This document shows positions 46,012 through 56,407 of a stretch of 64,000 nucleotides of DNA, in pieces. The notes under the pieces are model-generated. The model was not told the origin of the DNA. It ran no database searches and saw only the letters and a program-made list of their open reading frames with translations. This DNA comes from Orobanche coerulescens (taxonomy: Eukaryota > Streptophyta > Magnoliopsida > Lamiales > Orobanchaceae). Position 1 is the stretch's first letter. Each line of letters opens with the position of its first letter. The DNA is taken from contig CM065814.1 of NCBI GenBank assembly GCA_033398695.1, positions 81,672,358-81,736,357 of the forward strand, written 5' to 3'. The position numbers and the translations under genes were made by a program.

Positions 46012-48522
46012 TGTAACACCCCAAACTAGGCGAATATTACAGTGCCGTGGACACCCGACTGGGACCCACTAGGCGAATGAGAATTAATGAATTAAGTAAT
46101 ATAATTATAGTACCGAACCACATTATATCATTAATTACACCGATGAGGAGTTTAATTACAACACACCCAAGATCATACAGAACACATGTATATTTTATAT
46201 GAAGATAAAATATACAACACTAAATAAAATGAGAATTCAAACGGAAGTCTGCAGCGAAAATATAATGAAGTAAACACGAATGACTGAAAAGGACTGGGCC
46301 CCCCTACTAGTATCACTGGGACTCCTCGTCGTCAACGTTCTCTTCCCGTGCTTTAGCCTTGCCATGACCTGATAACAACATCCCCCAACGGGGTCAGTTA
46401 CACAGAGCAACAATCCTCAAGAGTTGAACAATATACAACAATCACATGAATGAATTAATGAATTAAGTTGAATGTTGATCATCAATGTATGCCCGAATGA
46501 ACTGAGTAAGAGCACAAATAGCCGAGTGTCCGGAGTCCCGCATATACAGCCGCTATTGGCCTAATTAGTCTCACGGTTCAATGTGTCCAGAGTCCCGCGT
46601 ATACACATTACCATGCGCACAGTCCAATATGTCTGGAGTCCCGCATATACACATGACCATAGTGTGCCTGACTAAAATTCCACACATGCGCCAACCGGCC
46701 ATGTAATATAATTCCGGAAGATCACCAGAACAAAAATGACCAAGGTGAGGAGTAATGAATAGAATCCGATAAGGATCAAGAACGACTCACCGAGATGAAA
46801 ATAATGATACAACGAGTGATAGCTTCAATGAAATGATTTTGGAACCGTCGTTCCTCATGAGTTACATGATGCGTTGATAAATACAAGTCTCGACATGAAC
46901 GATATATTATGAGTGAATTACATGTATGAATGAACAACAACGTAAGGAATGAATATCCTTTAAACCGAGTAAGAATTTACTTACACAATACATGTGTTGA
47001 AATGTCCTTCCTCGAACAACGTCCTAAAAAGAGATGTCGGTTGCTCGAACAACCTTGAATGACACAATTACCAATAATCTGCTCAATAAACATATCAAAC
47101 ACGATTATAACCAACTCAAACGTCGATACAACAATATACAAACTCATTGAGGCATTCTAACGAATACTTAGCAATCATACATCCTTTGATAATATTTAAT
47201 CCCGAATATATCGAAACCAAACTCCAAAATGATTATTTCAAACCACAAAACACCTTCAATGATATCAATAATCCCATAGGAATCCACAACTCGAGTTAAC
47301 GACAACATCTAATCGAAAACCCCCAACAATATCAAAGTCAACCAAAATTGTTCTTGAATTAACCCCAATATTCATGAAGTCCGAATATATGCCAATAAAT
47401 CTGTAGGAATACATTCATCCAAGGTAGATAATACATATCTAACATATTCCAACAACAATCCAAGCTTACACAAAGAAATCGGAAGGAAAATACCCAAAAT
47501 CCAAAATTCTAGATCCAAGAAATTATTACCTTGATTTGATGTGATGGAGATGATGAAATGATGATTAATCTGAATGATAAGCTTGATGATGATGATAGGT
47601 GAGTGCAGCTCGAAAATATTTCTCCGAATTTCCTGAAATCGCCCGAAATCGTCGAAGGAGGGAAGAGAGAATGACAAATGACGAATCTGGACTGCACTGT
47701 CCAATATATACTGTCCCCAGATTAGCGCACGCTATGACCTGTTATTTAGCGTGCGCTAACGGGTTAACCGGATAGTCCAGTGAACTCTGACTGCCTCGTT
47801 AGCGTACGCTACGAACTTGATAGCGTGCGCTAACGCCCTCCCGATAGCGTGCGTTAACTCCAAAAGCTAGGGTGCGCTAGCTAAATACCTGATGTCCAGT
47901 GACCGAAGTCCAGAACCTCCTGTCCTCTGACCTGCTTGCGATAGCGCGTGCTACGTCCAATAATCAGCGTGCGCTACTGCCCCAATAGCGTACGCTAAAA
48001 TCCACTCATAGCGTGCGCTAGGAATTATTCTAAAATTAGTCCAGTACCCACTGGACTCTGCCTGATCGGCCTTAGCGTGCGCTATACTGACCGCATAGCG
48101 GGCGCTATCCAAACTTACTAGCGTGCGCTACTTACCATTCGTAGCGTGCGTTACACCAACTCGACTGCAGTCTAGTGCCATCTGGACTGCAGGCCTGAAC
48201 CACATTAGCGCGCGCTAATACTGAGAGATAGCGTGTGCTACCCGTACTCAATTAGCGCGCACTAAAGAGAGTACGTAGCGTGCGCTACTCCTCACACACA
48301 GCCCATTATGAAGATGACAATGATGATGATGACCACGGTTCGATCCTCCAACTAGGTAGGACGACGAATGATAACTGATGCACGATACAATTACTCTGAT
48401 CGGTGAATACAATGAATGAATATGAACGATGAATGATCATTAATGAGTGAATAATTACTGAGTGACAATTACTGAATGATAATTACTGAATGATAATGAC
48501 TGAATTACAACCGGGTATTACA
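46012..48522 (-). repeat. G4 5' LTR
   Basis: It has the same plan as the 3' LTR. Terminal hairpin 46047-46069, minisatellite about 46525-46665, TATA 47704-47710, array 47722-48289. It contains a 17-bp word unit (48119-48135) that the 3' LTR lacks. Confidence 0.92.
47722..48289 (-). repeat. TAGCG-NN-CGCTA array in U3 of the G4 5' LTR
   Basis: Intact words include TTAGCGTGCGCTAA (47746-47759), GTTAGCGTACGCTAC (47798-47812) and TAGCGTGCGCTAAC (47821-47834). AGTCCAGTACCCACTGGACT (48038-48057) is a perfect 8-bp dyad with a 4-base spacer. Confidence 0.93.
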
Positions 48523-48527
48523 TTGCC

Positions 48528-49158
48528 GATTTCAATCGGGAGTTGGGCAACGTGAAGACCTAAGTTATTGAGTAGAGCGATAAAATCTTCCACTTTTCTA
48601 GGCGGATGAAGCTTTCGATTCGGGACTACATGTCTGGGCTCGTCTGTACTACCTTGAAGGATTATCAGAGTCGAGCTCTTGTCTATGATGTCTGTGATGG
48701 TCAATGAGGTGGTTCGGGAGAGTAAGAAACAGAAGTCCGCCGGACACTTTTTGGGCCACAAGGGTGGAAGTCAGCAGAAATCTCAGTCTGCACACGTTTT
48801 TGCGGGCGGTTCGGCTCGTTTCTCTAGGAGTTCTCGAGGTGCTACCAGGGATCCCGGTCCTGACATCACATGCTTTAACTGTGGCAAGTTGGGCCATAAG
48901 AACCGGAAGTGTCTTCATCCGCAGTTGACTTGTCATACTTGTGGTCAGTCGGGCCACAAGGCTTTCTATTGTGAGCAGGTAGGATGGATTCTCGGTGCCC
49001 AGACTTCTTTTCTATCACCTAGGGATCCGAGCGTGAACCAGGGCTCGTTTGATTCGCAGGCCCCCCCGAGTGTTAGTCTAGGGAGAGGTCGGGGTCAGAC
49101 CGCTAGAGGGGGAACTTCCGGTGTCGGCTCCGCCCATCAGCATATCTATGAGATGAGG
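48528..49158 (+). pseudogene. gag: G3 gag, carboxy-terminal part
   Basis: It resumes after G4 with SDKIFHFSRRMKLSIRDYM but has stops and a frame change before 48680. Then two zinc knuckles at about 48872-48972, CFNCGKLGHKNRKC and CHTCGQSGHKAFYC, both intact CX2CX4HX4C. A Gly/Arg-rich linker leads into the protease. Confidence 0.85.
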
Positions 49159-52100
49159 AGGGCCGATGATCCAGCGGCCACTGTGGCTACAGGTACCGTT
49201 CTCATCCATTCCCATCCTGTCAGTGTACTTTTTGATTCGGGTGCTACGCATTCATTCATCTCTCTGGAGTGTGTGCGCCATTTGAGTCTTGACTGTTTAT
49301 CGCCTTGCGAGCCTTTCATCGTTAAACTTCCTAGCGGTGATATAATTGTTGGTGATCGAGAGGTCCGAGACTGTTCTGTGTTTATTTGTGAGAGGGATTG
49401 GGTCTCTAATCTTATTGTTGTGGGTATTGAGGGTGAGGATTTGATTCTTCGGGATGATTTGCTCGAGCGGCATGGTGCAATCATGAACTACCGCACGAGG
49501 ATCATTACCATGCTAGCCGAGGACGGCACCGATCACTCTTTCGTGGGGCGAAAGAGAAATCAGATGTTCGTTATTAATGCTTTGAAGGCGATGAGACTCT
49601 GCGAAAGGGGTGTACTGGTTAATGGTGCTATGCCTTGAAGGCGGAGGATGGTGGAGTCGAGCTTTCATCGATTCCAGTCATTAGTGAGTTTCCTAATCTT
49701 TTTCCTGATGAGTTACCAGGGTTCCCACCAGACCGTGAGGTTGAGTTCACTATAGAGTTAGAGCTGGGTGCAGCTCCGATTTCGAAGGCGCCGTATCGCA
49801 TGGCACCTTCAGAGATGGCCGAGTTGAAGAAGCAGATGAGTGAGATTCTTGAGTTGGGATATATTCGACCAAGCGCTTCGCCTTGGGGCGCACCGGTTCT
49901 GTTTGTTCGGAAGAAGGATGGTTTACTGCATTTGTGTATCGACTATCGCGAGCTAAACAATGTGAACATCAAGAATAAGTATCCCTTGCCGAGGATTGAT
50001 GAATTATTCGATCAGTAGCAGGGATCTGCGGTATTCTCGAAGATCGACTTGAGATCGGGGTACTATCAGCTTCGGGTGAAGGAGTCCGATGTGCCGAAAA
50101 TAGCTTTTAGGATGAGATACGGACATTATGAATTTGTAGTTATGCCTTTCGGGTTAACTAATGCGCCGGTGGTGTTCATGCAGTTGATGAACAAGGTCTT
50201 TATCAAGTATTTGGATAAGTGTGTCGTCGTCTTCATTGACGATATCCTTATTTATTCGAGGAACAAGGAAGAGCATATCCATCATCTGCGTGTGGTGTTA
50301 GACATTTTGAGGACCGAGCGACTCTATGCGAAGTTCTCAAAATGTGAGTTCTGGCTGAAGGAAGTGATGTTTCTGGGTCACGTGATTTCATCCGAGGGAG
50401 TCCGTGTGGATCCGCATAAGGTTGAGGCAGTGTTGGACTGGTCACCGCCTAAGAACGTGAAGGAGGTCCGTAGTTTCTTGGGTTTGGATGGCTACTACTG
50501 TAGGTTCGTCGAGGGTTTCTCCAAACTAGCTCGGCCACTTACACAGTTGCTCTAGAAGTCCAATAAGTTCGTCTGGAATGACGAGAGGCAGTCGAGTTTT
50601 GAGGAGCTGAAGAGGTGTTTGACTTCAGCCCCGATTTTAGCATTGCCCTGTGGCAACGAAGGTTTTGCTGTTTACAGCGATGCTTTGGGTCAGGGTCTTG
50701 TGTGCGTGTTGATGCAGTACGGCAAGACTATTGTGTTTGCATCGAGGCAGTTGAGGCCGTATGAGCTTAACTACCCTACTCACGATTTGGAGTTAGCGGC
50801 AGTTGTTTTTGCGCTCAAGATTTGGCATCACTATATTTTTGGCTCTGCATGTTAGATTTTCACCAATCATAAAAGTCTGAAATACATATTTACTCAGCGG
50901 GAGTTGAATATGAGGCAGAGAAGGTGGTTAGAGTTAATTAAGGATTATGATCTCGAAATCCTTTATCACCCGGGAAAGGCGAATGTCGTGGCCGATGCCT
51001 TGAGTTGGAAACCGGTCGCATTGCGGACGCTTGAGATCCTTATGTCTCAATCTGAACTTCAGTGGGCTTTGATCGAGTTGGATGTTGAGATTTTGTTGCT
51101 GGGGGCTATCAGGCAACTTTGCGCTTTAGAGATTTCGTCGTCTCTGATCGATGAGATCAAACTGAAGCAGCTGGAGTATCCGATGATTATTCAAATCCGA
51201 GAGAATGTTCTTAAGGGAAAGTCTCCTGGGTTTGTGATTCATAAAGATGGAGTATTGAGATTCCAGGGTCGGCTGTGTGTGCCGAACGACCCGGAATTGA
51301 GACAGGGTATTTTGCGTGAGGCCCATGCTACGCCTTACTCCGTTCATCCTGGATCGAGTAAGATGTACAAGGACCTGAGGAGGAACTTTTGGTGGAATGA
51401 TATGAAGGAGGAGTTCGCATGGTTTGTAGTGAGATGTTTGACTTGTCAGCAGGTCAAAATAGAACATCAGCGACCGGTTGGTTTATTGCATTCGCTTCCT
51501 GTTCTGGAATGGAAATGGGAAGATATTTCGAAGGACTTCATCACGAGTTTGCTGGGATCGAGGTTGGGCATGAATATGGTTTGGGTGATTGTTGATCGCC
51601 TAACCTAATCGGCACATTTTCTGGGCATCAAAGATACTTGGGACCCGGAGAAGTTGGCTCGTGTGTTTATTGCGCAGATTGTGAGGCTTCACGGTACTCC
51701 GAAGTCTATTGTTTCGGATCGGGATGACCGTTTTGTATTGCATTTTTTGCAGGCGGTGCATAAGGCGTTGGGTACTCATTTGCGTCTGAGTACCTCTTTT
51801 CATCCTCAGATGGACAATTGGAACGCACTATCCAGATGTTCGAGGATATGTTACGTGCTTCTGCTCTCGACTGGAGCAGTGACTGGGAGGAGCATTTGCC
51901 ATTGATCGAATTCACGTACAACAATAGTTGGCACGTGTCGATTCGAATGGCACCGTATGAGGTGCTTTATGGGCGGCATTGTCGATTGCCGATTTGTTGG
52001 AATGAGGCATCCGATTTGGTCGGTACTGAACCGAATATCGCTTTAGAGACGAGGTGGAAGGTGGAATTGATTCGGAAATGGATGTTGACTGCTCCGAGTT

Positions 52101-52570
52101 GATAGAAGTCATATCCTGATGGCCGTCGTCAACCTTTAGAGTTCGAGGTGGGAGACCACGTTTTGCTAAAGGTATCGCCGACGAGGGTAGTTTTCCGCTT
52201 CGTGAAGAAGGGAAAGTTGAGTCCGAGATTTATTGGGCCCTCTGAGATTCTCGAGCGAGTCGGTGAGTTGGCATACCATTTGGCACTATCTCCGGCCTTG
52301 AGTCACGTTCATAGCGTTTTCCATGTTTTCCAGTTGAGGAAATATGTTCCGGATCCTAGTCACGTCACCGACTATGGTGAGATTGATGTCGCCGAGGATA
52401 TTATCTTCGAGGAGCGTCCCCTGAAGATTTTGGAGCACCGTGAGAAGCGACTGAGGCATAAGACCATTCCTTTGGTCAAAGTGCAGTGGTCGAGGCATGG
52501 TGTCGAGGAGGCAACATGGGAACCCGAGGATAGCATGCGTGCTAGGTACCCCGAGTTGTTTGTTTCTTAA
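49159..52570 (+). pseudogene. pol: G3 pol: protease, RT, RNase H, integrase, chromodomain (broken)
   Basis: The protease carries FDSGATHSFI at about 49230 and loses frame at about 49610. RT runs from 49635 with a stop at about 50016 and an intact FIDD at about 50238. Stops follow at about 50554 and 50853 (inside RNase H). The integrase zinc region and first Asp are at 50904-51608. After a stop, the second Asp (SDRDDRF) is followed by a small deletion that shifts frame at about 51810, just before the third catalytic residue. The carboxy end (52148-52570) is open and ends in a chromodomain-like segment (KVQWSRHG, EEATWE). It is the most readable chromodomain in the window. Confidence 0.9.
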
Positions 52571-52605
52571 GTTTTGGGACGAAACTTATTTTTAGAGGGG
52601 TAGAA
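52571..52605 (+). other. Pre-PPT hairpin and polypurine tract of G3
   Basis: GTTTTGGGACGAAAC (52571-52585) has one C-to-T change that leaves a G-U pair. The tract TAGAGGGGTAGAA abuts the 3' LTR. The pol stop codon is at 52568-52570, directly before the hairpin. Confidence 0.85.
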
Positions 52606-54851
52606 TGTAATATCCACATTTTTCTTTTCTGGTATTCTCATTTTTGGTGTATTTTTCATTTTTAGCAACTCGCTTGTAACTGTTTCGACATTTTGAATCT
52701 ATTTTATTCTTGGAGTTTCCCATTTGGATGAGTTTCGAAGATGTTTTGGTATTATTCCGTCTTATGTCATGTATTGTTGCATGGACATTCGATTCTCGTA
52801 GAACCCGTTCAATTTTGTAATTTCTTTGGTTGCACGAGTTCTTATGATCGAGTTGTTCTTGTTGTGAGTTTCGTTTATTGATCCGACGTCGTATCGTGAT
52901 TTTCGGACGTCTGGGCCATTTTGTAATTTCCTATAAGTTTAGGGAATTTTACTTTCCTTGTCCTTTCTCAGATTCCTTGGTAGTCGGAATTGTATTCTCC
53001 TGCAACATTCAGCTTCGTCATCGTGAATATTTCATATCTACATGTTGGATTCTGTCCTTGTGTTGCGTCTCATTTTCTGACCACCCGGTGCAGCTAACTT
53101 CGTTCAGCAGTGTTGAACTGCTGCATGCATAACGTGCGTTATGCATGCTTTCTTGCATGCGCTATCGGCACCTTCATAACGTATGTTATAGCTCACCGCT
53201 AACGTACATTATGTCCTTTAGCAGATTGGACAGATTGTTCTGTCCGAACCATTACGTTAACTCCTTCTGTTACGTACGTAAATCCCATTATAGCGTACGC
53301 TAGATATCCGACGTAGCGTACGCTATCGAACCCAATGTTTTTGGATAGTTTGTCCTGCCAAGCCATTAAGTACGCTAACACTCAGGTGTTACGTATGTAA
53401 TGTGTGTAACGTATGTTAACATTGTCATGTTAATGTACGTAACGAAGGCCCAGGTTTTATAAATCGGGGGTTGACCTTCACTTCGGCACTTTCTTCTTTT
53501 CTTCTCCTCCGATCAAGAGTTGTGTTCCAAGTGAGGTTTTGAGCGATTCTTCAAGTTTTTCCCGTGGAAATTCTTGGGGAATCAAGTATTGTGTTCCTAG
53601 TGTAGTTATCATCATCGTAATCATCTTCCTCCGTCTGAATAAAGGTAAATCTTCTAAGAATCCTACTTTTGGGCAAATTGGGGGTTTTCGATTTTATTGT
53701 TCGATTCGTTCTATGTTGTTGATTAATTCATGATGAATATGATTAATCATGTTGGTAATCTTGGTTTTCCTACGGATTCATGGTATACTTCGTGGTATTT
53801 TCGAAATCGAGTGGGTTTAGTTGTGGTCCGCCCTCGTTGTTGTTCTCATACGAATATACATGAATCGTAGGCGGGTTTTTGGGTGTATTCCTTTTTCCGT
53901 ATTCATTTGCAAATGGTTGTAATTGTATTCTTCGAATCGTTAGGTTCGGTTTCCTTGGTTCCTAGCGTTCATCGGTGATTTTCCTTTCCGTTCGTTGAGT
54001 CGTCAATTATTCAAGGCAAGTATTTTTGGAAACCTTTATGCTTAACATGAAATGGTGATGTATATTGTGTATGCTTTGCTCACCTCGGGAGGGTCCGATG
54101 GGGCCTCGAGGGAATCCAAGGGTATAGCCCTGGATTCACGAGTTTGATTCGCTAGCCAGTTCGGTAGGGTCCTTAGAGGCCTTGAGCAGGTTCAATGGTA
54201 TAGCCTTGTTCCCAAGGCGAGGCTTGTGCGTGATTTGTTTTATGATATGGCCAGCTCGGGAGAGTCCTTAGAGGCCTCGAGCGGGATCAATGGTATAGCT
54301 CTGTTCCCAAGGTAAATTGATTGACTGTTTGTTTCCAGAAAAGACATGTCTGGTTTTGGTTTTGAAATGAATTTGGTGCATTGTACTATGAAATGTGTAA
54401 GCGAATGGTTTGCCTTGATTACTTGTACTAGCGTAATTGCTAACCCCTCTGTGGATCCATTTTGGGGAAATTCTTGTTATGGATTTCAGGTTACATTCAG
54501 ATGGACGAGCGGGTGCTGGGACAGTACGAGGATGCTGGCCAGGGTCGTTGACATGTGCATTTGAGTCCTTTTATTTCCGTTGTTTCCTTCTATATGGTTG
54601 TTGTCTACTTTATAAACTTATAGATTGTACTCACGAGTACTTATGCTTTTTTCTTTGGATTGTGATTCGTATTCGTTGAAGTTATTTATGGTTGTTGGTG
54701 TTGATTATTCCTCTGGTTGTACCGGGCGTGTTATTTTATTTTCATCTGGGTGATGTGTGTTTTTACTGTGGTAATTCGTGTCTAGCCTGGTGGATCCGAT
54801 ATAGGGGTCCACGGCACTGTAATATACCTTGAATATCTTGGGGGTGTTACA
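52606..54851 (+). repeat. G3 3' LTR
   Basis: It has the same plan as the 5' LTR. Array 53105-53444, TATA 53456-53464, minisatellite about 54080-54312, terminal hairpin 54790-54812 (GTGGATC with GGTCCAC). Confidence 0.92.
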
Positions 54852-54856
54852 ACCGA

Positions 54857-55923
54857 TGCTGTACAAGCTGAAGCCGAGACTACAGCACCACAGGATACAG
54901 TATGGGACACCGAATTATAACTTGACATGAGATGGTTTAGATATCACCCAAAGGAGTCGATTATAGGTGATATTGATGCTGGTGTATCTACCCAAAGAAG
55001 AATACGGAGTACACAAGGAACTGTACTGTGTACGCAAGAATAAAATGATTCTGAGCAATCTCCATTTCCTGGAAATCTCAAGCTGAACTTAGGAGACTAT
55101 CTATGTGCACCTTAGTTGTAGTCTTAGCTCAATCTGAACCTGTTTCGACTAATGAAGCTTTGAATAATTCTCACTGGATCACTTCTATGGAAGAAGACCT
55201 TATTGGTTTCGAAAGAAACAATGTATGGTATCTAGTACCCATGCCAGATCATCGAGTTGTAATTGGAACTAAATGGGTATTTAGAAACAAGAAAGATAAT
55301 AATGGACTTGTTATCAGGAACAAATCCCACGCACAAGGCTACAAATAGGAAGAAGGCATAAATTATGATGAGACTTTTGCCCTTGTATCTAGACTAGAAG
55401 CCATCATGATATTCCTAGCTTTTGCCGCCCATAAGAGTTTTATAGTATATCAAATGGACGTGAAGAGAGCATTCCTAAATTGATATCTTGCCGAAGAAGT
55501 CTATGTTGATCAACCACCAGTGTTTTCCAACATTGAAGGCAGAGACCTAGTATACAGACTATGGAATGCTCTGTATGAACTTAAGCAAGCACCTAGAGCT
55601 TGGTATGAAACCATTTCACTGTTCCTTATTAACAATGGATTTGAGAATGGTGTTGTGGATAAGACTCTACATAAGATACAGGAAGGTGATGACCTAATAA
55701 TGGTGCAAATATAAGTCGATGATATTATATTTGGTTCTACTAACCTTGGTTTATGTCAAAGGTTCTCTCATCTCATGCAAAGTAAATTTGAAATGAGTAT
55801 GATGGGATAATTTAGTTATTTTTTAGGGCTACAGGTTAAGCATCTGCCTACGGGAATCTTTATCAACTAGTAGAAGTGCAGCAAGGAGCTGCTCAACAAG
55901 TTTGGAATGAACAACTCAAAAAT
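54857..55923 (+). pseudogene. pol: C1 reverse transcriptase
   Basis: The linker (VQAEAETTAPQDTVWDTEL) leads to RT motifs: [47 protein letters not shown] and VDDIIFGST. The Tyr of YVDD is a stop (55712-55714), and stops also replace residues after AQGYK and AFLN. Copia sequence ends at NKFGMNNSK (about 55923). RNase H is absent and the third ORF begins at once. Confidence 0.88.
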
Positions 55924-56399
55924 CTGAAAGTCTTACAGGGTCGCCCCGTATGACACCCTGTACCACTGGGCCGACTGGAAGGATGAGGAAGTATTTGCTC
56001 TGGAGGTCACAAACACCCAGAACATGGAAGTCCTGATCCGCTGGGAGAATCACTTTTTCCGCGAGCTTATCTCTGACTTTTACACGGCAAAAGAAAAGGC
56101 TAGACTCAAAGGGAAGTCAGAGTCCAGCGACAAAGCTCCATTGACCAACCACCACTCCGACCCTGACTCGGACGACGACGACGATGCCCTACAAGCCAGT
56201 CTAAGGATCATCTGTGAGGAGGCCAGGGAAGGAGAGGTGACCAATTTCATGAACCAAAAGGGTCAGGGGATATCTGACAGACAACAGTCCCCTCCCCCGC
56301 AACAGGAAGCTGCACAAGAACAAAAATAGGAGGAATCAGTCCCTCCTGTCATCTCTGAAGAGCATGTTGCTCCCAAGCAGGTCGCCCAGCCTGTTTCCC
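55924..56399 (+). pseudogene. C1 third ORF (env-like position), part 1
   Basis: An open frame gives APYDTLYHWADWKDEEVFAL and VLIRWENHFFRELI, then an acidic run (DSDDDDD at about 56167-56190) and the first QEESVPP-type motif just before the hAT. A third ORF between pol and the 3' LTR is known in SIRE-type copia elements. There is no proof that it encodes an envelope. Its amino end was lost with the RNase H deletion. Confidence 0.6.
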
Positions 56400-56407
56400 A
56401 TTCTATA

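Larger units (their letters stand above)
40164..48522 (-). mobile_element. G4: gag-less Tekay-like chromovirus inside the G3 gag
   Basis: The TSD TTGCC lies at 40159-40163 and 48523-48527. The LTRs are 40164-42653 and 46012-48522 and differ slightly. The interior is only 3.36 kb and contains pol without gag or the protease active site, so the element needed helper proteins or suffered deletion after insertion. It is a different LTR family from G2/G3, with TAGCG-NN-CGCTA arrays. Confidence 0.92.
37099..54851 (+). mobile_element. G3: Tekay-like chromovirus, same family as G2, interrupted by G4
   Basis: The LTRs are 37099-39343 and 52606-54851 (about 2,245 bp each). The PBS is 39349-39360 and gag starts at 39582. 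G4 splits gag, pol runs to 52570 and the PPT is 52571-52605. Flanks are GCTGA (37094-37098) and ACCGA (54852-54856), a TSD with two changes. In the first 235 LTR bases I count about 20 differences between the two copies, so it is older than G1, G2 and G4. Coding capacity is lost through stops and frameshifts. Confidence 0.92.
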
